NCBI GenBank assembly: GCA_024234215.1
Contig: JACKOQ010000004.1
Span: forward strand, 124,001 to 188,000
Direction of reading: 5' to 3'
Origin: Pseudomonadales bacterium
Lineage (GTDB): Bacteria > Pseudomonadota > Gammaproteobacteria > Pseudomonadales > UBA5862
Length of the DNA: 64,000 bases
Shown here in pieces: positions 1 through 12,802 of this stretch (position 1 is the stretch's first letter; every line of letters starts with the position of its first letter). The notes under the pieces are model-generated. The model was given only the letters and a program-made list of their open reading frames with translations. It had not been told where the DNA came from and made no database searches. A program made the position numbers and the translations under genes.

Positions 1-3000
1 GCGCTTTCGCCCTTTCGACTGCGCCGGCTCGTCGAGCGTTTGCAGCAACGACAGGAGCTGGTCACCGGCTGCGCGACCCACCACCTCTATCTGGTGCAGA
101 GCGCCCGGCCGCTCGATGCCGACGAATCGGCACGGCTGGCGGCACTGCTCGAGGCTACGCCGGCGGTGGCCTCCTCGGCGGCGCAGGAGCTGATCGTCGT
201 GCCCCGTTTCGGCACCCTGTCGGCCTGGTCGAGCAAGGCGACCGACATCGCCCACAACTGTGGCCTCGGCGCCATCCAGCGCATCGAGCGGGCACTGGTC
301 TACCGCATCGACAGCCGCCATCGACTCGAACCGCAGCAGTGGCAGCAACTGCTGCCGTTGCTGCATGACCGCATGACCCAGCAGGTGCTGTTCGATCGCG
401 ATGAACTGGCGCAATTGTTCAGCCAAGCGCAGGCGCCTACCTTCACCACCATCGACCTGCTGGGGGCCGGTCGCGCTGCGCTGGTGCAGGCCAACGGCGC
501 CCTGGGGCTGGCATTGGCCGAAGAGGAGATCGACTACCTGGTCACGGCTTTTCAGCAACTTGGACGCAATCCGAGCGATGTCGAGCTGATGATGTATGCC
601 CAGGCCAATTCGGAGCATTGCCGTCACAAGATTTTCAATGCCGAATGGGTGATCGATGGCGAGACGCAGCCGCTGTCGCTGTTCGGCATGATCCGCAACA
701 CCCATGCACGGCACCCGGCCGGCGTGCTCAGCGCCTATGCCGACAACGCGGCGGTGATCGAAGGGGGCAGCGGCGGACGCTTCTTTCCCGATCCGCACAG
801 CCACCGCTACCAGAGCCACCAGGAGCCGATTCACATCCTGATGAAGGTCGAGACCCACAACCATCCGACCGCGATCGCGCCCCATCCGGGCGCCGCCACC
901 GGCGCGGGCGGCGAGATTCGTGACGAAGGGGCGGTGGGGCTGGGCGCCAAACCCAAGGCCGGCCTGACCGGCTTCACGGTCTCCAACCTGCGCATTCCCG
1001 GCTTCGAACAGCCGTGGGAGGTGTTCCACTACGGCCGACCGGCACGCATCGCCTCGCCGCTGGAGATCATGGTCGATGGTCCACTGGGTGGCGCGGCCTT
1101 CAACAACGAATTTGGCCGGCCCAACCTGCTGGGCTACTTCCGCACCTTCGAGCAGCAGCTGGAGACGCGATACCACGGCTACCACAAGCCGATCATGCTG
1201 GCCGGTGGACTGGGCAACATCCGTGCACAGCATGTGCAGAAGCAGCCCTATCCGGCCGGAACCCGGCTGGTGGTGCTGGGTGGCCCGGCGATGCTGATCG
1301 GGCTGGGAGGGGGTGCCGCCTCGTCCGTGGCCTCGGGCGCCAGCGATGCCGAGCTCGATTTCGCCTCGGTGCAGCGCGACAACCCCGAGATGCAACGTCG
1401 CTGTCAGGAGGTGATCGACCGCTGCTGGCAGCTGGGCGACGAGAATCCGATCGCCTTCATCCATGACGTCGGCGCCGGCGGGCTCTCCAATGCCCTGCCC
1501 GAGCTGATCAAGGATGGCGGACGCGGTGGACACTTCGATCTGCGTGCCGTGCCCAGCGCCGAGCCGGGCCTCTCGCCGCTGGAGATCTGGTGCAACGAGG
1601 CGCAGGAGCGCTATGTGCTGGCGATACCGGCCGAGCGGCTCGAGCGGTTCGTCGCCATCTGCCGGCGCGAGCGCTGTCCCCATGCCGTCGTCGGCGAGGC
1701 GACCGAAGCACAGCAGTTGACGCTGGAAGATGGTCAGTTCGGCAACCGGCCGGTCGATCTGCCGCTGTCACTGCTGTTCGGCAACTCGCCGAAGATGCGT
1801 CGTGCCATCACCCGCCAGCCACATTCGTTGCCACCGCTGCGGTTAGAGGGCGTGAAGCTGGATGACGCCATCGAACGACTGCTGCGGCTGCCGAGCGTGG
1901 CCAGCAAGCAGTTTCTGATCACCATCGGTGATCGCAGCGTCACCGGGCTGGTGGCGCGCGACCAGATGGTTGGCCCCTGGCAGGTGCCGGTCAGTGACCT
2001 GGCCGTCACCGCCGCCAGCTTCGACGGTTACCGTGGCGAGGCGATGGCGATGGGCGAACGCACGCCGCTGGCGCTGATCGATGCCCCCGCCTCGGGCCGC
2101 ATGGCGGTGGGTGAGGCAATCACCAACATCGCCGCGGCACGCATCGACAGGCTCGGCGACATCAAACTCTCGGCCAACTGGATGGCGGCTGCCGGCGAGG
2201 CCGGTGAGGACGAAAAGCTGTTCGACACCGTGCGTGCAGTGGGGATGGAGCTCTGCCCGGCGCTCGGCATCGCCATCCCGGTCGGCAAGGATTCGCTGTC
2301 GATGCGCACCCAGTGGCGCGAGGCCGAAGCCGATAAAAAGGTGGTCTCGCCGCTGTCGCTGATCGTGAGCGCCTTCGCGCCGGTCACCGACATCCGCCAC
2401 ACCCTGACCCCACAGCTCGACACCGGCACGCCGAGCGAGCTGTGGCTGATCGATCTGGGAGCCGGTCGCAACCGGCTCGGGGCCTCCGCGCTGGCGCAGG
2501 TCTATGGCCAGGTGGGCAGCGAGGGGCCCGATCTCGATCAGCCGGCACGGCTGAGTGCCTTTTTTGCGGCCATCCAGCAGCTCAATCGGGCCGGTCTGCT
2601 GCTCGCCTACCATGACCGCTCCGATGGTGGACTCTTCGTCACCCTGGCCGAGATGGCCTTTGCCGCCCGCACCGGCCTGCGGATCGAGCTCGATCGGCTG
2701 ATCAAGCGCGAGGATGAGCTGTTGCCGGCGCTCTTTGCCGAGGAGCTGGGCGCCGTCATCCAGCTGCGCGACAGTGATCGGGAGGCGGTCACCAGGCTGC
2801 TCGAACAGCACCAGCTGCTGGCGCTGACCCATCCGGTGGCCAGCGTTGCCAGCGATGGCTGGCTGGAGATCCGGCACCAGGGCCACTGCCTCTATCGGCA
2901 GCGGCGCAGTCGGCTGCAGCAGCTCTGGGCCGAGACCAGCCACCGCATCCAGGCGCTGCGAGACAACAGCGACTGTGCCGATGAGGAGTTTGCCGCCATT

Positions 3001-3861
3001 ACCGATGAGCAGGATCCAGGTCTGACGGTGTGGCCCAGCTTCGACAGCGCGACCAACCCGGCGCTGCCCTATCTCAATCTGGGTGCCCGCCCGCGGGTGG
3101 CGATCCTGCGCGAGCAGGGGGTGAATGGCCAGGTCGAGATGGCGGCCGCCTTCGACCGGGCCGGCTTCGATGCCATCGATCTGCACATGAGCCAGCTCAT
3201 CGCTGGCGAAACCACGTTGGCCGACTTCAAGGGGTTGGTGGCCTGCGGTGGCTTTTCCTATGGCGACGTGCTGGGTGCCGGTCAGGGCTGGGCCAGAAGC
3301 ATCCTCTACAACGTGCGGGCGCGGGAGCAGTTCGCCGCTTTTTTCGCGCGCGTCGACAGCTTCTCGCTCGGTGTCTGCAACGGCTGTCAGATGATGTCCG
3401 GCCTCAAGAGTCTCATTCCCGGTGCCGACCACTGGCCGAGATTCCTGCGCAACCGCTCCGAACAGTTCGAGGCGCGGCTGGTACTGGTCCGGGTTGAAGC
3501 GTCGCCCGCCATTCTGTTTCGCGACATGGCGGGCTCCATCCTGCCGATCACCGTGGCGCATGGCGAGGGGCGGGCGGTGTTCAGTGACGATGGCATGCAG
3601 CAGGCGAGCGAATCGGCCAAAACGGTGGCCCTGCGCTACGTCGACCATGACCAGCGAGTGACGGAGCGCTATCCATTCAACCCCAATGGCTCGCCAGCGG
3701 GCATCACCGCGCTCACCAGCATCGACGGCCGCGCCACCATCATGATGCCGCACCCGGAGCGGCTGTTCCGCGTCTCGCAGCACTCCTGGTTCCCCAGCCG
3801 CGATGGTGAAGCCGCCCCTTGGCTGCGGATGTTCCAGAACGCGCGGGCCTGGGTCGTATGA
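1..3861 (+). CDS. purL: Phosphoribosylformylglycinamidine synthase, 5' end cut by the window
   Basis: This enzyme converts FGAR, glutamine and ATP to FGAM in purine synthesis and acts in the cytoplasm. The reading frame is open from base 1. The first codons read ALSPFRLRRLVERLQQ, which aligns with residues near position 10 of E. coli PurL, so only about nine residues lie outside the window. An in-frame TTG at 40 is therefore not the start. The protein is the long single-chain form (about 1,290 residues): an N-terminal PurS-like part, two AIRS-type synthase halves (SEHCRHKIF, THNHPTAIAPHPGAATG) and a C-terminal glutaminase. The glutaminase nucleophile is in GVCNGCQMM near base 3375, and its His and Glu are in PHPERLFR close to the end. 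The gene stops about 30 bases before the rRNA promoter. Confidence 0.97.
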   Translation, partial: ALSPFRLRRLVERLQQRQELVTGCATHHLYLVQSARPLDADESARLAALLEATPAVASSAAQELIVVPRFGTLSAWSSKATDIAHNCGLGAIQRIERALVYRIDSRHRLEPQQWQQLLPLLHDRMTQQVLFDRDELAQLFSQAQAPTFTTIDLLGAGRAALVQANGALGLALAEEEIDYLVTAFQQLGRNPSDVELMMYAQANSEHCRHKIFNAEWVIDGETQPLSLFGMIRNTHARHPAGVLSAYADNAAVIEGGSGGRFFPDPHSHRYQSHQEPIHILMKVETHNHPTAIAPHPGAATGAGGEIRDEGAVGLGAKPKAGLTGFTVSNLRIPGFEQPWEVFHYGRPARIASPLEIMVDGPLGGAAFNNEFGRPNLLGYFRTFEQQLETRYHGYHKPIMLAGGLGNIRAQHVQKQPYPAGTRLVVLGGPAMLIGLGGGAASSVASGASDAELDFASVQRDNPEMQRRCQEVIDRCWQLGDENPIAFIHDVGAGGLSNALPELIKDGGRGGHFDLRAVPSAEPGLSPLEIWCNEAQERYVLAIPAERLERFVAICRRERCPHAVVGEATEAQQLTLEDGQFGNRPVDLPLSLLFGNSPKMRRAITRQPHSLPPLRLEGVKLDDAIERLLRLPSVASKQFLITIGDRSVTGLVARDQMVGPWQVPVSDLAVTAASFDGYRGEAMAMGERTPLALIDAPASGRMAVGEAITNIAAARIDRLGDIKLSANWMAAAGEAGEDEKLFDTVRAVGMELCPALGIAIPVGKDSLSMRTQWREAEADKKVVSPLSLIVSAFAPVTDIRHTLTPQLDTGTPSELWLIDLGAGRNRLGASALAQVYGQVGSEGPDLDQPARLSAFFAAIQQLNRAGLLLAYHDRSDGGLFVTLAEMAFAARTGLRIELDRLIKREDELLPALFAEELGAVIQLRDSDREAVTRLLEQHQLLALTHPVASVASDGWLEIRHQGHCLYRQRRSRLQQLWAETSHRIQALRDNSDCADEEFAAITDEQDPGLTVWPSFDSATNPALPYLNLGARPRVAILREQGVNGQVEMAAAFDRAGFDAIDLHMSQLIAGETTLADFKGLVACGGFSYGDVLGAGQGWARSILYNVRAREQFAAFFARVDSFSLGVCNGCQMMSGLKSLIPGADHWPRFLRNRSEQFEARLVLVRVEASPAILFRDMAGSILPITVAHGEGRAVFSDDGMQQASESAKTVALRYVDHDQRVTERYPFNPNGSPAGITALTSIDGRATIMMPHPERLFRVSQHSWFPSRDGEAAPWLRMFQNARAWVV

Positions 3862-3887
3862 TTTTTCAATCAGCGCTTAAAAACCTC

Positions 3888-3915
3888 TTGCCACGACTGG
3901 ATTGGTCCGTATAAT
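3888..3915 (+). promoter_or_regulatory. rRNA operon P1-type sigma-70 promoter
   Basis: A -35 box TTGCCA (3888-3893) and a perfect -10 box TATAAT (3910-3915) are separated by 16 bases. An A/T-rich stretch precedes it. The -10 box is followed by a GC-rich discriminator (GCGCTGC), as is usual for stringently controlled rRNA promoters. Transcription should start near 3922. Confidence 0.85.
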
Positions 3916-4111
3916 GCGCTGCTCTGACGGTTGCTGAGGGCGGCCGTGATCTTTAAGAGATTGGATCAAGCAATACGTGTGGGCGCTTTTACGGGTGTCG
4001 AGGACACCTGATAAGAGCGTACTCGTTGAACATTTGAGTTTGATGAAAGTATGTTCTGAGCAGACAGTGGTGCTTCGCTGAAGTTTGGCGGAGTGCTGCG
4101 AAGAGATGAAA
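3916..4111 (+). promoter_or_regulatory. rRNA operon leader with boxA-like antitermination site
   Basis: This is the transcribed leader between the P1 promoter and 16S rRNA. A boxA-like sequence TGATCTTTAAGA lies at 3947-3958 and resembles the cleaner boxA in the 16S-23S spacer. The stretch TCAAGCAATACGTGTGGGCGC near 3967 is of the kind seen in gammaproteobacterial rrn leaders and is echoed after 16S near 5693, consistent with a 16S processing stem. No protein-coding gene is seen. Confidence 0.6.
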
Positions 4112-5654
<1,543 letters not shown>

Positions 5655-5743
5655 AACGAATCCTTGAGCCTGTATCAGCGCTCACAACGTATTGCTTGAT
5701 CGAAGATTTCGGTTCTTTCTGATGGAAGATCGCGGGTCAATCT

Positions 5744-5820
<77 letters not shown>

Positions 5821-5861
5821 GATGGCGCAGGGGTGCGGCGTGCGTGCGCATCGGGTCGACC

Positions 5862-5937
5862 GGGGCCGTAGCTCAGCTGGGAGAGCGCCTGCCTTGCACG
5901 CAGGAGGTCAGGAGTTCGATCCTCCTCGGCTCCACCA
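5862..5937 (+). tRNA. tRNA-Ala (TGC)
   Basis: A 76-base tRNA with encoded CCA. The acceptor stem GGGGCCG pairs with CGGCTCC and contains the G3:U70 wobble pair that identifies alanine tRNAs. The anticodon TGC is at 5895-5897. It is the second tRNA of the rRNA spacer. Confidence 0.97.
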
Positions 5938-6033
5938 CCTGATGAGAGCGCCTGGGAAGAAGACTGAAATCACAGATAGAGAAGAGAGAACGGCGGATTT
6001 CCTGAGTCCATCGTTCTCTGTCCTCTGGCAGAA

Positions 6034-6045
6034 CGCTCTTTAACA
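6034..6045 (+). promoter_or_regulatory. boxA antitermination site in the 16S-23S spacer
   Basis: CGCTCTTTAACA followed by ATCTGG matches the rrn boxA consensus TGCTCTTTAACA at all but the first position. It binds NusB/NusE in the rRNA antitermination complex and sits about 125 bases before 23S rRNA. Confidence 0.75.
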
Positions 6046-6170
6046 ATCTGGCTATGACGAATCACGCGAATCGGGCTTGCGCGAGCAGGTTTGATTGGCG
6101 TTGAGTGTGACTCAAGCGATAGGATTCTGAATGTATGTGTGTCACTGACCGAGACCTCTTGGGGTTATAT

Positions 6171-9062
<2,892 letters not shown>

Positions 9063-9179
9063 ATAACACCCAAGAAGTCTGGGTGACACACCGAAGAAAG
9101 AATCCGATCGAGTCACACCGTCATGGCCGGCCCACCCCAGGGTGGGAGAATCTGGCTTGCACCAAGCAAGCCGTCAGTT

Positions 9180-9299
9180 TGCCTGACGACCATAGAGCAT
9201 TGGTACCACCTGATCCCATTCCGAACTCAGAAGTGAAACGATGCATCGCCGATGGTAGTGTGGGGTCTCCCCATGTGAGAGTAGGTCATCGTCAGGCTC
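9180..9299 (+). rRNA. rrf: 5S ribosomal RNA
   Basis: About 120 bases. The ends TGCCTGACGA and TCGTCAGGC pair to form helix I, and the internal stretch CCGAACTCAGAAGTGAAACG is the conserved loop region. It lies about 117 bases after 23S rRNA, with no tRNA between. The exact 3' end is uncertain by one or two bases. Confidence 0.95.
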
Positions 9300-9302
9300 C
9301 CA

Positions 9303-9343
9303 AAAAACAAAAGCCCCGCTTCAACAACGGGGCTTTTGTTTTT
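9303..9343 (+). terminator. Intrinsic terminator of the rRNA operon
   Basis: A perfect 16-base inverted repeat: the left arm AAAAACAAAAGCCCCG (9303-9318) and right arm CGGGGCTTTTGTTTTT (9328-9343) are separated by a 9-base loop. The GC core is followed by T-rich sequence on both strands, so it could work in both directions. It lies four bases after 5S rRNA. Confidence 0.95.
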
Positions 9344-9440
9344 GGAGTGGAAAATAGGCCACTAAAACAGCTACGACTCCATATCGAAACTGGAGTGACC
9401 ATGTTTCGGTGTGGAGCGATTCTGCGCGAGGATACGGCAG

Positions 9441-10184
9441 ATGCCCAGTCAGGCGAACCGCCATCGCTGTGAGATTGTCGAGGTCGAGTGTTTGGGCGCC
9501 ACCCGCCGGGTGATCTTGCGGCCTGAATCGCTCACTGGTTTCGATTTTATGGCCGGACAGTATGCGCAGATCGGACTTTCGGGCGGCCGCTGGTGTCCGT
9601 TCTCGATCGCCAATCCACCGCACCAGACTGATCACCTCGAACTGCACATTCGCATCTCGGCCGATTCCGCGGATTCGCTGGAGATCGAACGGCTGATCGA
9701 ACGGCGCGAACCGCTGCTGGTGGAACTGCCGTTTGGCGACTGTCTGCTCGACGCCCTCCCAGACCGGCCGACGCTGTTCATAGCTGCCGGCACCGGTTTT
9801 GCCCAGATGAAGTCGCTGGTCGAGCACTGCCTTCACTGGCGCTGCCAGTCGCCACTGTATCTCTACTGGGGGGCCTACCACCCCCACGATCTCTATCTGG
9901 AACCCCTGCCGCGGAGATGGCAGAAGGAACATCCACTGTTTCGCTATCAAGCGACGCTGTTTGGCCCCGATGCACGCTGGCAGGGCCGCAGGGGGCTGCT
10001 TCACGAGGTGATTGCGGAGGATTTCTCGTCACTTGCGGGGATGGAGGTCTATCTGAGCGGATCACCGGGGATGGTCTACGGCACCTTGGATGCGCTGTTG
10101 CCACTGAGGCTTCAGCCTGAACAGTGCCACGCCGATGCATTCGCCTATGCACCGCGTGAATGGTCGGGGTGGCAGCGGCGATGA
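9441..10184 (+). CDS. NAD(P)H-flavin reductase (Fre/FNR family)
   Basis: A 247-residue oxidoreductase of the ferredoxin-NADP reductase superfamily, closest in form to Fre/LuxG-type enzymes that reduce free flavins with NAD(P)H. The FAD/flavin domain contains CPFSIANPP near residue 50. The NAD-binding domain contains LFIAAGTGFAQMKSL near residue 110 and YWGAYHPHDLY, and the C-terminus ends with DAFAYAPRE as in Fre. The family usually has Arg where this protein has Cys in RPFS, so flavin phosphate contacts may differ. The ATG at 9441 follows GCGAGGAT. A GTG at 9411 is an alternative start. It has its own position between the rRNA terminator and xfp, so its physiological partner is not indicated. 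Confidence 0.85.
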   Translation: MPSQANRHRCEIVEVECLGATRRVILRPESLTGFDFMAGQYAQIGLSGGRWCPFSIANPPHQTDHLELHIRISADSADSLEIERLIERREPLLVELPFGDCLLDALPDRPTLFIAAGTGFAQMKSLVEHCLHWRCQSPLYLYWGAYHPHDLYLEPLPRRWQKEHPLFRYQATLFGPDARWQGRRGLLHEVIAEDFSSLAGMEVYLSGSPGMVYGTLDALLPLRLQPEQCHADAFAYAPREWSGWQRR

Positions 10185-10239
10185 ATTCGTTCAGGTAGGA
10201 TAGTTGCCGATACTGGGCAACTGTCACAGAGGTACGAAG

Positions 10240-12636
10240 ATGACGCCGCCAGCCTTGGAGCAACCCGATCCGGCCAATCCGTTGAGCATGCAGGAGCTGG
10301 CGCTGATCGATGCCTGGTGGCGCGCCTGCAACTACCTGTCGGTGGGCATGATCTATCTGCGCGACAATCCGCTGTTGCGCGAACCGCTGCGGATCGAGCA
10401 TGTCAAGCATCGCCTGCTCGGTCATTGGGGAGCGAGTCCGGCACTCTCCTTTGTCTGGACCCATCTGAACCGTCTGATCAGGCGCGATGCGCTGGATGTG
10501 CTCTTCATGGCTGGTCCGGGCCATGGGGCGCCCGGGGTGTTGGGGCCGACCTATCTGGAGGGCACCTATTCCGAAATCTACCCCGACAAAAGCCAGGATG
10601 TCGAAGGGCTGCGCCGCTTCTTCAAGCAGTTCTCGTTTCCGGGCCACATTGGTTCGCATGTGACGCCGGAGACGCCGGGCTCGATCCACGAAGGTGGCGA
10701 GCTGGGCTACAGTCTGGCACATGCCTATGGCGCCTGCCTCGACAATCCGCAGCTGATCGTGGCCTGTGTGGTGGGTGATGGCGAGGCGGAGACCGGGCCG
10801 CTGGCCACAGCCTGGCACTCCAACAAGTTCATCAATCCGGCGCGCGATGGCGCGGTGCTGCCGATTCTGAACCTCAACGGCTACAAGATTGCCAATCCGA
10901 CGCTGCTGGCCCGCATCAGCCGTGATGAGCTCGATGCGCTGTTCCGTGGCTACGGCTACACCCCGCACTTTGTCGAGGGCGATGAGCCGCAGTCGATGCA
11001 CCAGAAGATGGCAGCCACCTTGGAGCGGGCGATCGGCGAGATTCGCGCGGCCCAGCAGGCGGCGCGCAACGGCGGCATCATCGAGCGGCCACGCTGGCCG
11101 ATGATCGTGTTGCGCTCGCCGAAGGGCTGGACCGGCCCGAAGCAGATCGATGGCCACCAAGCCGAGGGATCGTGGCGTTCGCACCAGGTGCCGCTGACCG
11201 ATGTGCGCAAGGATCCAGTCCATCTGCAACAGCTCGAAAGCTGGCTGCAGAGCTACCGGCCGCAGGAGCTGTTCGATGCCAACGGCACGCTGCGGCCGGA
11301 GCTGCGCGCACTGGCCCCGGAGGGTGACCGGCGCATGAGCGCCAATCCGCATGCCAATGGTGGAGTGCTGCGCAAGGCGCTGAAGCTGCCCGATTTTCGC
11401 CATCATGCGGTGGATGTGACCCAGCCCGGCCATCTGCTCTACGAGAACACCCGGCCATTGGGGACCTTCTTGCGCGACATCCTGCGCGACAACCCGACCA
11501 ACTTTCGTCTGTTTGGTCCGGATGAGACCGCCTCCAACCGGCTGCAGGCGGTCTACGAGGCGACCAAGAAGGTCTGGATGGCGGAGATCTATCCCGAGGA
11601 TGCCGATGGCGGCGAGCTGTCACGCGATGGGCGGGTGATGGAGATGCTTTCGGAGCACACGCTGATCGGCTGGCTCGAAGGCTATCTGCTGACCGGCCGG
11701 CATGGCCTCTTTCACACCTATGAGGCCTTTGCCCACGTCATCGACTCGATGTTCAACCAGCACGCCAAGTGGCTGGACATCTGCAAGAACCATGTGCCTT
11801 GGCGTGCATCGGTGGCTTCGCAGAACATCCTGCTCTCTTCCACGGTCTGGCGGCAAGACCACAACGGTTTCTCGCATCAGGATCCGGGATTCATCGATCT
11901 GGTGACCAACAAGAGTCCGAGCGTCACCCGCATCTACCTGCCACCCGATGCCAACACCCTGCTGGTGGTGGCGGACCACTGTCTGCGTTCGACCGACTGC
12001 ATCAATGTCATCGTTGCCGACAAGCAGCAGCATCTGCAATTCACCAGCATTGACGAGGCGATCGTCCACTGCGCCAAGGGCATCGGCATCTGGGCGCGGG
12101 CCAGCAACGATGATGGCGTCGAGCCGGATGTGGTGATGGCCTGCTGTGGCGATGTCGCCACCCAGGAGGCGCTGGCGGCCACCGCCATCCTGCGCGAGCA
12201 GTTGCCTGATCTGCGGGTGCGCTTCGTCAATGTGGTCGACCTCTACCGGATGCAGCCAGCCTCGGAGCATCCACATGGTTCGACCGAACGTGACTTCGAC
12301 AGCCTCTTTACCACCGACCGGCCGGTGATTTTCAACTTCCATGGTTATCCCTGGCTGATCCACAAGCTCGCCTACCGCTTCAAAAACCACGAAAACCTGC
12401 ATGTGCGCGGCTACAAGGAGCGCGGCAACATCAACACCCCGCTGGAGCTGGCGATTTTGAACCAGACCGACCGCTTCACGCTGGTGATGGATGTGATCGA
12501 CCGGGTGCCGGGGCTGGCGGTGCGTGCTGCCCACCTCAAGGAGCAGATGAAGAACGAGATCATCCTCAATCTGGCCTATGCCCATGAGCATGGCACCGAT
12601 CCGGTGCACATCACCGACTGGGTGTGGCCCTATTGA
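10240..12636 (+). CDS. xfp: Xylulose-5-phosphate/fructose-6-phosphate phosphoketolase
   Basis: This thiamine-diphosphate enzyme splits xylulose 5-phosphate (and often fructose 6-phosphate) with phosphate into acetyl phosphate plus glyceraldehyde 3-phosphate or erythrose 4-phosphate. At 798 residues it has the normal family length. Visible motifs are GHGAPGVLGP near residue 95, the ThDP/Mg region GDGEAETGPLATAWHSNKF near residue 180, and QDHNGFSHQDPGF near residue 550. The ATG at 10240 is preceded by AGAGGT at a 6-base spacing, which favours it over an in-frame codon 36 bases upstream. It leads a run with pgm and ackA. AckA uses the acetyl phosphate made here, so the three genes suggest a carbon-saving route from sugar phosphates to acetate and ATP. 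Confidence 0.97.
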   Translation: MTPPALEQPDPANPLSMQELALIDAWWRACNYLSVGMIYLRDNPLLREPLRIEHVKHRLLGHWGASPALSFVWTHLNRLIRRDALDVLFMAGPGHGAPGVLGPTYLEGTYSEIYPDKSQDVEGLRRFFKQFSFPGHIGSHVTPETPGSIHEGGELGYSLAHAYGACLDNPQLIVACVVGDGEAETGPLATAWHSNKFINPARDGAVLPILNLNGYKIANPTLLARISRDELDALFRGYGYTPHFVEGDEPQSMHQKMAATLERAIGEIRAAQQAARNGGIIERPRWPMIVLRSPKGWTGPKQIDGHQAEGSWRSHQVPLTDVRKDPVHLQQLESWLQSYRPQELFDANGTLRPELRALAPEGDRRMSANPHANGGVLRKALKLPDFRHHAVDVTQPGHLLYENTRPLGTFLRDILRDNPTNFRLFGPDETASNRLQAVYEATKKVWMAEIYPEDADGGELSRDGRVMEMLSEHTLIGWLEGYLLTGRHGLFHTYEAFAHVIDSMFNQHAKWLDICKNHVPWRASVASQNILLSSTVWRQDHNGFSHQDPGFIDLVTNKSPSVTRIYLPPDANTLLVVADHCLRSTDCINVIVADKQQHLQFTSIDEAIVHCAKGIGIWARASNDDGVEPDVVMACCGDVATQEALAATAILREQLPDLRVRFVNVVDLYRMQPASEHPHGSTERDFDSLFTTDRPVIFNFHGYPWLIHKLAYRFKNHENLHVRGYKERGNINTPLELAILNQTDRFTLVMDVIDRVPGLAVRAAHLKEQMKNEIILNLAYAHEHGTDPVHITDWVWPY

Positions 12637-12802
12637 ATGAGGCAAGCAGTGTGGGTGGCTGTTCGCCATCGCATCTGATTCCTCTCAATGGCGAGCGCTT
12701 TCCTGAATCATACAATGTGCCTGCGAACTGATTGATTCGCTCAGGCGCACATCCACCCGGCAACCGCACCACCTCAACATCCTCCACCGACAGAGTCACA
12801 CC

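Noticed and set aside
1843..3783. A 646-codon open frame on the minus strand opposite purL
   Set aside because: It is the antisense of a well-conserved gene in GC-rich DNA, has His/Gln/Gly-rich low-complexity content and no family resemblance.
9778..11433. A 551-codon open frame on the minus strand opposite the flavin reductase and xfp
   Set aside because: Composition is that of a reversed GC-rich gene, and it crosses two clear plus-strand genes.
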